The notes: generated by a model not told the origin, from the letters alone. A stretch of DNA of 64,000 bases from Thauera sp. GDN1 (GCF_029223545.1 NZ_CP097870.1:248001-312000), one strand, 5' to 3'; shown: positions 8,082-15,387, numbered from the stretch's first letter. Program-made: numbers and translations.

Positions 8082-8209
8082 GCTGACAGTCGTCAGCGGC
8101 ATGCCCTGGCAGTCTCGGTCTTCAAGACTGCAACGCGGTTCGCCGCGTTGACCGATCCAGTCCGCTTCGCATCGCCCACCGCGGACGCTCGCCGGCCTGG
8201 CGACGATGC
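8082..8209 (+). ncRNA. Structured leader RNA, radC-motif-like, copy 1
   Basis: Helices visible in order: P1 GCTGAC/GTCAGC (8082-8087 with 8092-8097); conserved CATGCCC; P2 GCAGTCT/AGACTGC (8109-8115 with 8125-8131); P3 ACGCGG-ttcg-CCGCGT (8133-8148). Then comes an interleaved set: GTCCGC/GCGGAC (8160-8165 with 8181-8186), whose loop GCATCG (8169-8174) pairs with CGATGC (8204-8209) to give a pseudoknot, with hairpin CGCC/GGCG (8190-8202) inside. The same design with compensating base changes is at 11536 and 54872. Position and shape recall the radC RNA class of 5' leaders. Confidence 0.68.
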
Positions 8210-8228
8210 ACTTTTCTCAACCACCCGA

Positions 8229-8262
8229 GGGGAACCCATCCCCTGCGGGATGCGTGCTCCCC
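8229..8262 (+). promoter_or_regulatory. Leader hairpin before the 8283 gene
   Basis: Nested hairpin: outer GGGG/CCCC (8229-8232 with 8259-8262), inner CATCCC/GGGATG. It ends 20 nt before the start codon, just ahead of the Shine-Dalgarno AAGGAG. One of 13 similar hairpins in this element. Confidence 0.6.
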
Positions 8263-8282
8263 GACCCACCAAGGAGCACGGC

Positions 8283-8519
8283 ATGTCTGAACCTTCCGCA
8301 TCTTCCTCTGCAACCGCAGTGCGCAGTGGTGCGCTGGCGCTGGCCTGGACCGGCAAGCGTTTGCCGCTACAGGTGCTGCGCAGCGCGGCCGGCCACTACA
8401 TCGGCACGCAAGACGACGAAGGCCCGGTATCGCGGGAGTCCGTCGAGTATTTCCCGAACCACCTCGCAGCACAGCGCGCCCTGGATACCCATGCCTGGAC
8501 ACAGCGCGCTCACCCCTGA
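8283..8519 (+). CDS. Small conserved ICE protein, unknown function
   Basis: 78 residues. ATG 8283 was chosen because AAGGAG lies 7 nt upstream and the leader hairpin ends just before it; a longer upstream frame would run through the structured RNA. The protein has a Ser/Ala-rich N-terminus, a central ALAWTGKRLPLQVLRSAAGHYIGTQ stretch that looks like a small beta domain, and a short helical end. I do not recognise a family. The next gene follows after 25 nt, so the two probably share an RNA. Confidence 0.7.
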   Translation: MSEPSASSSATAVRSGALALAWTGKRLPLQVLRSAAGHYIGTQDDEGPVSRESVEYFPNHLAAQRALDTHAWTQRAHP

Positions 8520-8544
8520 TTCCCACCCGTCAAGGAGTTCTCTC

Positions 8545-8937
8545 ATGAATCTGTCTTTACCCGAAGACGTGCTCGATCAGATGGCGCTGGAACAGGCGCA
8601 CTTCGACGCTGCACCGCAGGCCTTCTTCGAGGCCTGGAAGCGCGGCGCGCAGATCGCCGGCCACGAGTGGTTCGGCGACGGCACACGCGAAGGTCTGCAG
8701 CGTGCCACCACCAAGTGGGACCTGCGGCCCAACATGCTGATGCTCAACGACGCCCTGGGTGTGCTGAGCAGCGGTCAACGCATGTTCCTGTCCGCGATGG
8801 TGAGCTTCTACAACTCCCGCGAGGGCGGCGCGATGCTCAAGCGTTGCGGCTTCGAGGGGCTGTCCGACTTCGGCGGCCTCGATCTGGAACGGCGCCAGGT
8901 CATCGCCGACCTCACGCTGCACTACAACGGCTGGTGA
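8545..8937 (+). CDS. Conserved ICE protein, unknown function
   Basis: 130 residues, with Shine-Dalgarno AAGGAG 9 nt before ATG 8545. It is acidic and helical, with the core NMLMLNDALGVLSSGQRMFLSAMVSFYNSREGG, and begins MNLSLPEDVLDQMALEQAHFD. I know proteins like it only from ICEs of this class, always near the STY4534/DUF3275 genes; the function is unknown. It is the one gene in this train with no hairpin of its own, consistent with being the second gene of a bicistron with 8283-8519. Confidence 0.75.
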   Translation: MNLSLPEDVLDQMALEQAHFDAAPQAFFEAWKRGAQIAGHEWFGDGTREGLQRATTKWDLRPNMLMLNDALGVLSSGQRMFLSAMVSFYNSREGGAMLKRCGFEGLSDFGGLDLERRQVIADLTLHYNGW

Positions 8938-8979
8938 GCCGCGCCTGGCAACCCACCGTTCTTTCATCCCACCCCACGA

Positions 8980-9011
8980 GGGACATGCGTCCCCGTTCGG
9001 GGCCATGTCCC
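8980..9011 (+). promoter_or_regulatory. Leader hairpin before the 9035 mini-ORF
   Basis: A very clean nested hairpin: outer GGGACATG/CATGTCCC (8980-8987 with 9004-9011), inner CCCCG-tt-CGGGG. It ends 23 nt before a Shine-Dalgarno-equipped ATG at 9035, the same geometry as at real genes nearby. Confidence 0.65.
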
Positions 9012-9034
9012 TCCTTCCTTTCGCAGGAGCGGCC

Positions 9035-9061
9035 ATGTCCCGAATCACCATCTTCCACTGA
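9035..9061 (+). other. Eight-codon mini-ORF with full gene-like leader
   Basis: ATG at 9035 with Shine-Dalgarno CAGGAG, encoding MSRITIFH and then TGA. The hairpin at 8980-9011 and the ribosome-binding site are arranged exactly as at the neighbouring genes, but the frame closes after eight codons. It is either a leader peptide or the start of a gene lost by deletion. The remaining bases to 9139 show no gene. Confidence 0.35.
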
Positions 9062-9139
9062 CCTGCACCGCCCGCCACCAGGGCGGCCCGACGCCGCGGC
9101 CGGCTGACCGGCTGCCACTTCATCCACTCGCTGGGGTTC

Positions 9140-9157
9140 AATCCCCGGCAGGGGATT
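9140..9157 (+). promoter_or_regulatory. Leader hairpin before the 9188 gene
   Basis: AATCCCC-ggca-GGGGATT, a perfect 7-bp stem ending 30 nt before ATG 9188. A less clear outer stem may form with flanking GGGG. One of the leader hairpin series. Confidence 0.55.
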
Positions 9158-9187
9158 GCCTCGGCCATCCTCTGCTGGAGGAATCCC

Positions 9188-9904
9188 ATGTCTCATTCCA
9201 AAAACCCCTTCGTCCGCGGCTACGATGGCCTGTCCGTGCAGCGGCTGCTGGCGATTTCCTACGACGACGACTGCCCGCTGAGCTATCTGGCGCTGCACGT
9301 CTCGCAGTCGCACCTGCCAGACAGCCAGGTCGAGCGCCATGCCTGCGTCTTCTGCGACGACTTCGCGCTGATCACGGAAGGCCAGAACGTGCCGCCCGAG
9401 CTGGACGCGCAATGCCGCAGCCACGGCATCGCCCGAAACCTCGTCTACGCCGTCATGGCCGAAGAAGCCGGCCAGCCGCTGCACGTCGGCGATACCTACT
9501 CCGAGGAAGCCGCACGCGAGGTGGTGCGGCGCCTGCGCTTCGAGACCGGCTTCTACAGCCGTGCCTGGGAAATCAGCTCGGCGCACATCACCGAGGAGGC
9601 CGGCCGCTATCTGGCCAACCTGGCCGACATCGCCACGCCGAGCGGTTTTCTGTTCATCGCCTTCCGCATTCCCTACAGCCCGGCGGTCGGCGTGAAGCTG
9701 ATCGCCACGCCCTGGACGGATGCGAACGTGCAGCAGGTCGAGGGCATCACCGCCGAAGAACTGCGGCAGGAGCACCGGGCCAAGGGCATGCCGGAGTCCC
9801 TCGTGGAAGTGTTGCACCTGGCTGCGCTCGCCGACGTTCGCATGTTGGTGTTCGATGCCGGCGCGCCCGTGCTGGACGGACTGACGCTCTACGACGACGA
9901 GTAA
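9188..9904 (+). CDS. Conserved ICE protein (DUF5983-like), unknown function
   Basis: 238 residues, Shine-Dalgarno TGGAGG before ATG 9188. An acidic alpha/beta protein with an LSVQRLLAISYDDDCPLSYLALHVSQSHL start, a CVFCDDFALI motif near residue 55 and a hydrophobic strand LFIAFRIPYSPAVGVKLIATPW around 155-176. It is conserved among ICEs of this class. I tentatively place it near DUF5983 and see no catalytic signature; some databases label homologues as transporter components, which the sequence does not support (no signal peptide, no membrane segment). A real terminator follows 10 nt after its stop. Confidence 0.7.
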   Translation: MSHSKNPFVRGYDGLSVQRLLAISYDDDCPLSYLALHVSQSHLPDSQVERHACVFCDDFALITEGQNVPPELDAQCRSHGIARNLVYAVMAEEAGQPLHVGDTYSEEAAREVVRRLRFETGFYSRAWEISSAHITEEAGRYLANLADIATPSGFLFIAFRIPYSPAVGVKLIATPWTDANVQQVEGITAEELRQEHRAKGMPESLVEVLHLAALADVRMLVFDAGAPVLDGLTLYDDE

Positions 9905-9913
9905 CCCCCTCTT

Positions 9914-9938
9914 GAGCCCCGTGCGGGGCTCTTCTTTT
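9914..9938 (+). terminator. Rho-independent terminator
   Basis: GAGCCCC-gtgc-GGGGCTC stem followed by TTCTTTT, 10 nt after the stop of the 9188 gene. It ends that transcription unit before the next structured leader. Confidence 0.8.
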
Positions 9939-10016
9939 CCGCGGAACGCGGTGCCGGCGCGTTGCCGATTCCAGGCGGACGGCCGCCGCCATGTGCCGCA
10001 CGCTGGCCGCATGTTC

Positions 10017-10082
10017 GCTGGCGTTGCCGGCAGCATGCCCAGGCAGTCGAGACCTTCGAGACTGCGGCGCGGTTCGCCGTGC
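10017..10082 (+). ncRNA. Structured leader RNA, copy 2 (3' part missing)
   Basis: P1 GCTGGC/GCCGGC (10017-10022 with 10026-10031), conserved CATGCCCAGG, P2 GCAGTC/GACTGC (10043-10048 with 10060-10065) and P3 GCGCGG-ttcg-CCGTGC (10067-10082). P1 and P3 keep pairing through changed bases, including G-U pairs. Unlike copies 1, 3 and 4, the pseudoknot-forming 3' section is not visible, and only about 48 nt separate P3 from the leader hairpin. Confidence 0.58.
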
Positions 10083-10130
10083 TGGTTGTTTCGTTCTCCG
10101 GGCGCACCCGCGTCCATCCACCTCACCCTC

Positions 10131-10165
10131 AAGGGACAGACCTCCCTTGCGGGCGGGAGTCCCTT
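10131..10165 (+). promoter_or_regulatory. Leader hairpin before the 10188 gene
   Basis: Nested: outer AAGGGAC/GTCCCTT, inner CTCCC/GGGAG. It ends 22 nt before ATG 10188, ahead of Shine-Dalgarno AAGGAG. Confidence 0.6.
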
Positions 10166-10187
10166 GGTTGCCACAAGGAGTCTCCCC

Positions 10188-10985
10188 ATGGATACCCAAG
10201 CCATCCGCGCACAGATGCCGACGCTCGTTGTCGGTCATGTGCCTTCCAACGTCCGTTCGTTCAAGTTCAACATCTTCGACGGCCAGCCCAAGGTTTCGAC
10301 GCTGGGCTTTCACATTGACCCGAAGCCTTTCGAGGGCAAGGTCATCGCCACCACCGACGAGGCCATCGTCGTCAAGACGGGACGAGCCGAGTTCGCGGTG
10401 CTCGATCGAACGCTCGTGACCGAGGTGCCCGACGAGGGCGCCAAGGTGCAGGTCGAACCCTATGTCAGACGCCGCTTCGACGGTCAGCGGGCGGACACGC
10501 CCGAGGAGCAGACCGAGTTCACCGCCGACGGCCAGCCCTACACGGTGAAGCGGTTCGTGCTCGGTTCCGCACCGGCGAAGCTGCCGATCCCCGAGCCGCG
10601 CTGCCCCGAGCTGCAGGAACTGATCGACCAACTGGAGCAGTTGCCCGCTCCCGACGGCTTCCGGCGCATCACCCACATGCTGGTGGATGCCGGTGCGCGG
10701 GACATCACCTGGGTCGATCCGCTGCCCGCCGACATCATCCGCACGCCGCCGGCCATCGGCTTCACCGTCGCCACGATGAAGTTCCAGGGTTGCGTCACCG
10801 TGCTGTATGAGCGTGGCCTCGACCTCTACGCGGTGGAGCTGCGCCGCGACGGCGAGCTGATTGAACGGGTCGATGAGGTGTTCTTCGACACCCTCGGCGA
10901 GACGCTGGAACGGCTGATCGACGACGGGAGCTGGAGGCGCATCCGCGTGCAGTGCCTGTCGGGTCGCAAGGCTGTCCGGCACTGA
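10188..10985 (+). CDS. Conserved ICE protein, unknown function
   Basis: 265 residues from ATG 10188 (AAGGAG 8 nt upstream). Two parts: residues 1-125, beta-rich and acidic (VVGHVPSNVRSFKFNIFDGQPKV, then IATTDEAIVVKTGRAEFAVLDR), and residues 140-265 with helices LQELIDQLEQLP and a C-terminal strand-helix region. I recognise it only as a member of the gene train downstream of topB in this ICE class. There is no signal peptide, membrane segment or catalytic motif, so it is probably cytosolic. Its own structured leader and hairpin suggest individual control. Confidence 0.7.
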   Translation: MDTQAIRAQMPTLVVGHVPSNVRSFKFNIFDGQPKVSTLGFHIDPKPFEGKVIATTDEAIVVKTGRAEFAVLDRTLVTEVPDEGAKVQVEPYVRRRFDGQRADTPEEQTEFTADGQPYTVKRFVLGSAPAKLPIPEPRCPELQELIDQLEQLPAPDGFRRITHMLVDAGARDITWVDPLPADIIRTPPAIGFTVATMKFQGCVTVLYERGLDLYAVELRRDGELIERVDEVFFDTLGETLERLIDDGSWRRIRVQCLSGRKAVRH

Positions 10986-10995
10986 CCTCTCAGCA

Positions 10996-11020
10996 GCTTC
11001 CCGCCCTCGCGGCGGGAAGC
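10996..11020 (+). promoter_or_regulatory. Leader hairpin before the DUF3085 gene
   Basis: GCTTCCCGCC-ctcgc-GGCGGGAAGC, a perfect 10-bp stem followed by CTCTCTTCC. It starts 11 nt after the previous stop and ends 30 nt before ATG 11051, so it could act as a weak terminator, a leader, or both. Confidence 0.6.
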
Positions 11021-11050
11021 CTCTCTTCCTGCCCCCTGGAGATCACACCC

Positions 11051-11416
11051 ATGACTGTTCGATTCAAAGGCACGGAGCTGCGGCCCGTGCTCGCCGAAGC
11101 GGTGGCGAATCAATGCCGCGTCATCCTGGTCAAGGATCACGGCGTGTACTTCCTGGCCGAGTGCGGCGAGCGCCGGCCCGATGGTCGCCAGAAGACCATC
11201 GCCTATGCCGCCGGTTGCAACCCGGATGTCGATGCCTTCGACGACTGGTGGGAACTGGCGCGTGCCGAGTTCGGTGGCGACGACTTCGGCGAGTTCTTCG
11301 ATCCGCAGGAGGGCGTGTTTGCGCGCATCCTGCGCAGCGAGGACGACCTCGACGTGTCCGCCACCGTGACACACCTGTCGCTGCAGGCGGTTCCTCTCAC
11401 GCCCAGCGGTAACTGA
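11051..11416 (+). CDS. DUF3085 family protein
   Basis: 121 residues, Shine-Dalgarno CTGGAG. An acidic protein with the family-like core LRPVLAEAVANQCRVILVKDHGVYFLAECGERRP, then KTIAYAAGCNPDVDAFDDWWELAR and GGDDFGEFFDP. DUF3085 proteins are common on ICEs and large plasmids with unknown function; size and acidity would fit a DNA-mimic or antirestriction role, but this is speculation. The gene ends just before a terminator at 11429. Confidence 0.75.
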   Translation: MTVRFKGTELRPVLAEAVANQCRVILVKDHGVYFLAECGERRPDGRQKTIAYAAGCNPDVDAFDDWWELARAEFGGDDFGEFFDPQEGVFARILRSEDDLDVSATVTHLSLQAVPLTPSGN

Positions 11417-11428
11417 CCGCCCATCCCT

Positions 11429-11455
11429 GGCCCCCGCTCCGGGGGCCTCTTTCTT
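11429..11455 (+). terminator. Rho-independent terminator
   Basis: GGCCCCC-gctcc-GGGGGCC stem followed by TCTTTCTT, 13 nt after the DUF3085 stop and before structured leader copy 3. Confidence 0.75.
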
Positions 11456-11535
11456 CCCGGCAATGCGGACAGCCGCGAGTGCCGATTGCCGCTCGCCTGC
11501 GCGCCGTCCCGGCGCCACGCTTCCGGCCATGTTCC

Positions 11536-11667
11536 GCTGACGTCCGTCAGCGACATGCCCAGGCAGCCACGATCTTCGAGGCTGCGACGCGGTTCCGACC
11601 GCGTTGATCACCCCAGTTCGCACCGGCATCCACGCGCGAACGTCCATCGGTTCCCGATGGTGATGCC
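11536..11667 (+). ncRNA. Structured leader RNA, radC-motif-like, copy 3
   Basis: P1 GCTGAC/GTCAGC (11536-11541 with 11546-11551), CATGCCCAGG, P2 GCAGCC/GGCTGC (11563-11568 with 11580-11585) and P3 ACGCGGT/ACCGCGT (11587-11593 with 11598-11604). Then GTTCGC/GCGAAC (11616-11621 with 11636-11641), whose loop GGCATC (11625-11630) pairs with GATGCC (11662-11667), with hairpin CCATCGG-ttc-CCGATGG (11644-11660) inside. P2, the pseudoknot stems and the inner hairpin all differ from copy 1 by compensating changes, which is good evidence for a real RNA fold. It leads the STY4534 gene. Confidence 0.7.
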
Positions 11668-11700
11668 ACCAAGCTGTTCCATCAACCCACGCGGGGGTTC

Positions 11701-11728
11701 CACACCTTCCCCGCCTGGGTCGGGTGTG
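11701..11728 (+). promoter_or_regulatory. Leader hairpin before the STY4534 gene
   Basis: CACACC/GGTGTG (11701-11706 with 11723-11728) with a weak inner CCC/GGG. It ends 32 nt before ATG 11761, ahead of CAGGAG. The weakest member of the series. Confidence 0.45.
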
Positions 11729-11760
11729 TCTCCGCCTCTTTGTCCTTCAGGAGATTCACC

Positions 11761-12312
11761 ATGACCACTTCCACCGAAAAGTCCTACTTCGATCTGCACA
11801 TCGCCGGCCTCGGGTATCTCAATCGCATCCGCGAAGTGAAGCCCAAGAAAGGCGATGCGTTCCTGGCCTGCGACATCGCAGCCCTGAACGGTCCCAGCGA
11901 TGACGTCTCGTATGTGCGTTTCGACACGCGCGTATCGGGATCGGAAGCGCAGCACCTGGTGCGCCGCTGCATTCAGGCGGTCGACGCCGAGAAGAAGGTG
12001 ATGATCGGCTTCCGCATGGGCGACCTGTGGACCGACACCTTCACCTACTCCAAGGGCAAGCGTGCCGGCGAGCAGGGGGTGAGCCTCAAGGCCCGCCTGC
12101 TGTTCGTCAGTTGGATCAAGGTCGACGGCAAGCTCGTCTACAAGGCCGAGCCCAAGCCGACCGAGACCGACGAGCGGGACCCGGAAGTCCCTGTGACGTC
12201 CGACGCGCCCGCTGCGCAGCAAGCCTCGGCACCGGAGCCTTCCGAGCCCGTCGCCGATGCTGCCGACGACGCAGCCGATGCCCCCGCATTGGCCGTTGCC
12301 GAGTCGTTCTGA
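11761..12312 (+). CDS. STY4534-family ICE replication protein (DUF3577)
   Basis: 183 residues, Shine-Dalgarno CAGGAG 7 nt before ATG 11761. The hallmark N-terminus reads KSYFDLHIAGLGYLNRIREV and KPKKGDAFLACDIAALNGPSD, with a central GFRMGDLWTDTFTYSKGKRAGEQGVSLKARLLF. The last about 45 residues are Pro/Ala/Glu-rich and acidic. This is the DUF3577 family, annotated STY4534 and regarded as replication-associated; the fold looks like an OB-type single-stranded-DNA binder, which is my inference. It heads a run of genes each with its own hairpin and is directly preceded by structured RNA copy 3. Confidence 0.88.
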   Translation: MTTSTEKSYFDLHIAGLGYLNRIREVKPKKGDAFLACDIAALNGPSDDVSYVRFDTRVSGSEAQHLVRRCIQAVDAEKKVMIGFRMGDLWTDTFTYSKGKRAGEQGVSLKARLLFVSWIKVDGKLVYKAEPKPTETDERDPEVPVTSDAPAAQQASAPEPSEPVADAADDAADAPALAVAESF

Positions 12313-12316
12313 TCCG

Positions 12317-12340
12317 CAAGGCCCCATCCCCGGGGCCTTG
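12317..12340 (+). promoter_or_regulatory. Hairpin between STY4534 and DUF3275 genes
   Basis: CAAGGCCCC/GGGGCCTTG (12317-12325 with 12332-12340) followed by TCTTCTCTTC. It lies 5 nt after one stop and 27 nt before the next start, so it may be a terminator-like attenuator that also fills the leader-hairpin position. Confidence 0.6.
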
Positions 12341-12367
12341 TCTTCTCTTCGTCAGCAGGAGACCTTC

Positions 12368-12979
12368 ATGATCACCATCCCCGGCCAACTGGCCATCAAG
12401 ACCATCCACGGCAGGAACGGCGACTTCAACGTCGGCCGCCTGGCGACCTCGATCGGCGAGTTCGTCGTGAAGAACGCCGAACTCGATCAGTACCGCGAGG
12501 GCAAGTACGACGGTGATTTCGTCATCGTCGAGATTCGCCCCTCCACGTACAACGCCAACGGCCGCATGGTCATCGAGATCCGCGCCCATCTGGGCGGGAT
12601 GACGCTGTCCAACATCGACGCCCTGAGCCGCGACGAAGCCCGCCGGCTGAGTCCGCAGGAAGTCGATCCAATCGACGAGGAAGCGCAGGCGCCCGCGCCG
12701 GCAACGCCCCCGGCCAAGCCGAAGGCGAAGCCGCGTAGTCCGCGCGATCCCTTGGTCGATACCACGCCGTTCGGCAGCGAACCGGCTCCCGTGTCCGCTG
12801 CGGCCTCGGCCGAGGCAGGCGACGCGGCGCTGTTCGGTGCCTTGTGGCCCCTGGGCGAGACCGTGAAGCTCGATGCGACCGTGGATCGTCGTGTGCTGCG
12901 TCAGCAGCGCGACCGTCTCGACAAGCTCGGCTACGAGTTCGCTCCGTTGTCCCAGGACTGGCACCTCAAAGCTGCCTGA
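12368..12979 (+). CDS. DUF3275 family protein
   Basis: 203 residues, with CAGGAG 9 nt before ATG 12368. The family core at residues 1-85 reads MITIPGQLAIKTIHGRNGDF, GEFVVKNAELDQYREGKYDGDF and RMVIEIRAHLGG. A Pro/Ala/Lys linker (about 100-135) leads to a C-terminal helical segment with VDRRVLRQQRDRLDKLGYEF. DUF3275 is restricted to ICEs and related islands and sits next to STY4534; the function is unknown, and a beta-sheet nucleic-acid-binding core would fit its neighbour. It is cytosolic by appearance. Confidence 0.88.
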   Translation: MITIPGQLAIKTIHGRNGDFNVGRLATSIGEFVVKNAELDQYREGKYDGDFVIVEIRPSTYNANGRMVIEIRAHLGGMTLSNIDALSRDEARRLSPQEVDPIDEEAQAPAPATPPAKPKAKPRSPRDPLVDTTPFGSEPAPVSAAASAEAGDAALFGALWPLGETVKLDATVDRRVLRQQRDRLDKLGYEFAPLSQDWHLKAA

Positions 12980-13013
12980 TCCATCCGCCGCCTTGCGCGG
13001 CATTCCGCCACCC

Positions 13014-13047
13014 GCCGGGGTTCTCCCCCGACGGGGAGGGCTCCGGC
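13014..13047 (+). promoter_or_regulatory. Leader hairpin before the 13069 gene
   Basis: Nested: outer GCCGG/CCGGC, inner CTCCCC-cgac-GGGGAG. It ends 21 nt before ATG 13069, ahead of CAAGGAG. Confidence 0.6.
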
Positions 13048-13068
13048 CTTTTCTTCAAGGAGACCCTC

Positions 13069-13434
13069 ATGGGCTGGACCTTCGTTCGTCAGACGCGCGA
13101 TCAGTTGATCCGCGAGCTGCTCGCTCCGCAGGCATCCGAGCGCGCTTGCTGCGAAGTCATCGACCACACGCTGGACGGCGACGTTCTGTGGACCGTGGTT
13201 CGCGTCACCGCCAGGCAGGCGGGCGTCATGGGCCTCGCGGCCGGTGAGTCCGTCTGCTACATCGGCTGCCATCTGCTGGAAAGCTCGGGCGGCGATTGGG
13301 GCTACAAGTCCCTCGATGAGTCCGTGCACCCGTACTACTACTCGTGCCCGCTGCGCTATCTCGACATGGCGCCAGTGCAAAGCCCCGACTGGCGCGAGCG
13401 GGTTCACCTCTTCCACGCGGGCCGCGCTGTCTAG
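13069..13434 (+). CDS. DUF6927-like protein, unknown function
   Basis: 121 residues starting MGWTFVRQTRDQLIRELLAP, with CAAGGAG upstream. The central region (ACCEVIDHTLDGDVLWTVVRV, then YIGCHLLES and DWGYKSLDES) and the C-terminal SCPLRYLDMAPV look like a small alpha/beta domain with several Cys residues. The MGWTF start is typical of DUF6927, which I assign tentatively. Phage and plasmid homologues exist, with no known activity to my knowledge. Confidence 0.65.
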   Translation: MGWTFVRQTRDQLIRELLAPQASERACCEVIDHTLDGDVLWTVVRVTARQAGVMGLAAGESVCYIGCHLLESSGGDWGYKSLDESVHPYYYSCPLRYLDMAPVQSPDWRERVHLFHAGRAV

Positions 13435-13465
13435 CGGCACGCATCTTCCTTCACCCAACCGGGGC

Positions 13466-13494
13466 GAGCATGGCCCCGCGGGCTGTGGTTGCTC
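13466..13494 (+). promoter_or_regulatory. Leader hairpin before the 13519 gene
   Basis: GAGCA/TGCTC (13466-13470 with 13490-13494) enclosing CCCGCGGG. It ends 24 nt before ATG 13519. Less regular than its neighbours. Confidence 0.45.
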
Positions 13495-13518
13495 CTTCAT
13501 TTCCAAGAGGACATCACC

Positions 13519-14169
13519 ATGCCTGCACCTTCTTCCGCGAAACCTCTGTACCGCATCGACGAATGCCCCGACCTCATGGCCGACGGTTGCGTCGGTGACG
13601 CGCAGGGCAATCTCGTCTTTCTCTCGATCTGGGCGCGCGACACCGCCGTTCAGGAGTTCCTCGCCCGCCTGACCCTCGTCCGGGATGAACAGGGGCTGGA
13701 TCAGTTCCACGTCATCACCGAGCAGGGCGCATCCATCCCGGTCTTCGTCGGCAACGTCGAGAATCTGGAAAAGCGCATCACACGCGCCTACCGGCGCACG
13801 TTGTTCGGTTCGCTGACGAATGTGTGGCTGTTCGATCGTCGCTGCGTGAAGCCAGACAAGGCCAACGCCAGCGCGCTGGCGCTTCTGCCCAGGGATTCCG
13901 CTCACCGGCTCGACCGGCTGTGGACGCTGGTGCAGGACACCTGCCCGCTGCCACTGCTAGACCACTGGCGCGACACCGTGCTGGAGCTGTTGCAGACACG
14001 GCGGATGCTGACCGGTCTTCCCTTGGCCCTCGGGCCGCTGGAAGGCCATCGGCTGGCCCTCGATGTCCCGGCGCTGACGAAGGCGTTGGGCGACCTGATC
14101 CGCAACGGCACCCTCGGCGCCACGCAGTACGAACTGGCCGCGAACGCACCGCTTCGGCGTGTGGCGTGA
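13519..14169 (+). CDS. Conserved ICE protein, unknown function
   Basis: 216 residues from ATG 13519, preceded by AAGAGGA; an upstream in-frame ATG at 13489 lies in the hairpin and is less likely. Contains YRIDECPDLMADGCVGDAQGNLVFLSIWARDTAVQEFL in the first third and a long helical second half (LDRLWTLVQDTCPLPLLDHW). I recognise it only as a conserved gene between DUF3275 and the DUF6094 methylase in this ICE class. No catalytic motif or signal peptide. Confidence 0.7.
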   Translation: MPAPSSAKPLYRIDECPDLMADGCVGDAQGNLVFLSIWARDTAVQEFLARLTLVRDEQGLDQFHVITEQGASIPVFVGNVENLEKRITRAYRRTLFGSLTNVWLFDRRCVKPDKANASALALLPRDSAHRLDRLWTLVQDTCPLPLLDHWRDTVLELLQTRRMLTGLPLALGPLEGHRLALDVPALTKALGDLIRNGTLGATQYELAANAPLRRVA

Positions 14170-14180
14170 GCCATCCCCAC

Positions 14181-14203
14181 GGGCATGCGCGCCGCGCGTG
14201 CCC
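14181..14203 (+). promoter_or_regulatory. Leader hairpin before the DUF6094 gene
   Basis: GGGCATGCGC-gcc-GCGCGTGCCC, a 10-bp stem with one G-U pair. It ends 31 nt before ATG 14235. Confidence 0.6.
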
Positions 14204-14234
14204 GCCTTACCTCATCCATCACCAGGAGAAATCC

Positions 14235-15344
14235 ATGGCACTCATGTTTCCGCGCCTGGCGCGCAATTTCATTCGTAACGGCTACTTCCCCACCGACGAG
14301 CCGACGCTGGAGCGGGCCTTGTCCGCACTGGCGCCGTCTCCCGGCTCCATGTCCATCCTCGATCCCTGCGCCGGCGAAGGCGTGGCGATCGCCGAAGCCG
14401 CCCACGCCCTCGGGCGCGAGCAGGTCCAGGCCTTCGCCGTCGAGTACGACGCCGAGCGTGCCCGCCACGCGCGGCAACTGGTCGATCGCTGCATCCACGG
14501 TGACCTGATGGACACGCTGATCTCGCGCCAGTCCTTCGGGCTGCTGTGGCTGAACCCGCCGTATGGCGACCTGAGCAAGGACGTGAACGGCAACATCGGC
14601 TATCAGGGCCAGGGCCGTGCGCGGCTGGAAAAGCTGTTCTATCAGCGCGCGCTGCCGCTGCTGCAGTACAGCGGCGTGCTGGTCTTCATCGTGCCGTCCT
14701 ACGTGCTCGACGCCGAACTGGTCGGATGGCTGACGCGCCATTTCGCCGACCTGCGCATCTACCGTGCGGTGGAAACGCAGTTCAAGCAGGTAGTGATCTT
14801 CGGCCGCCGGGTTCGCCAGCGCGACCAGGCGTCGGAGTCGGCCAAGGTCATGCGTGGTCTGCTGCTGCAGATCGGGCAAGGCGATGCCGAAGCCGATGAG
14901 CTGCCGCTCGAATGGCCGTTCCTGCCGTACACCGTCCCTGCCAGCCCGGCCGAGCCGGAGCACTTCTATCGCGTGACGATGGAGCCCGAGCAGTTCGCCG
15001 ATGAAGTCGGCCGGCTGCAAGGACTCTGGCCGGCGCTCGATACGCACCTGGGCGCCGCGCAGCAGTCGCTGCGGCCACCGGCGCGGGCCTTGTCGCACTG
15101 GCATCTCGCCCTGGCCTTGGCCGCAGGCGCGATCTCCGGCGTGGTGAAGTCCAGGACCGGGCGCGTGCTCGTCGTCAAAGGTGATACCCACAAGGAGAAG
15201 ACGCTCCAGACGGAGTACACCGAGCGCGACGACGGCTCCGTGGCCGAGACGCGCATCCTCACCGACAAGTTCGTGCCGGTCATTCGTGCATGGGACTTGA
15301 CGCTGGGCTCGCCCACGTGGGGCGAAGTGCTGACCATCCGCTGA
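14235..15344 (+). CDS. DUF6094 putative N6-adenine DNA methyltransferase
   Basis: 369 residues, with CAGGAG before ATG 14235. SAM-binding motif I is DPCAGEG at residues 43-49, the acidic loop AVEYDAERARHAR follows at about 68, and the catalytic motif IV NPPY is at 107-110, typical of N6-adenine amino-methyltransferases. The C-terminal half (about 230-369) may be a target-recognition or helicase-partner domain. DUF6094 methylases are a fixed part of this ICE class. With the large helicase downstream it could mark or protect ICE DNA; the recognition site is unknown. No restriction nuclease is adjacent. Confidence 0.85.
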   Translation: MALMFPRLARNFIRNGYFPTDEPTLERALSALAPSPGSMSILDPCAGEGVAIAEAAHALGREQVQAFAVEYDAERARHARQLVDRCIHGDLMDTLISRQSFGLLWLNPPYGDLSKDVNGNIGYQGQGRARLEKLFYQRALPLLQYSGVLVFIVPSYVLDAELVGWLTRHFADLRIYRAVETQFKQVVIFGRRVRQRDQASESAKVMRGLLLQIGQGDAEADELPLEWPFLPYTVPASPAEPEHFYRVTMEPEQFADEVGRLQGLWPALDTHLGAAQQSLRPPARALSHWHLALALAAGAISGVVKSRTGRVLVVKGDTHKEKTLQTEYTERDDGSVAETRILTDKFVPVIRAWDLTLGSPTWGEVLTIR

Positions 15345-15387
15345 TCGCTGTTCCCTGACGGTTCGCCGTCGCTTTCATCCACCCACC

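Noticed and set aside
7690..8151. Possible gene of 153 aa between topB and the 8283 gene
   Set aside because: Runs into structured RNA copy 1, lacks a ribosome-binding site, and has Ser/Arg/Pro composition; judged non-coding.
10996..11020. Simple terminator after the 10188 gene
   Set aside because: The stem is strong, but the tail has few T and the position before the next start matches the leader-hairpin series; kept as a leader element with possible double role.
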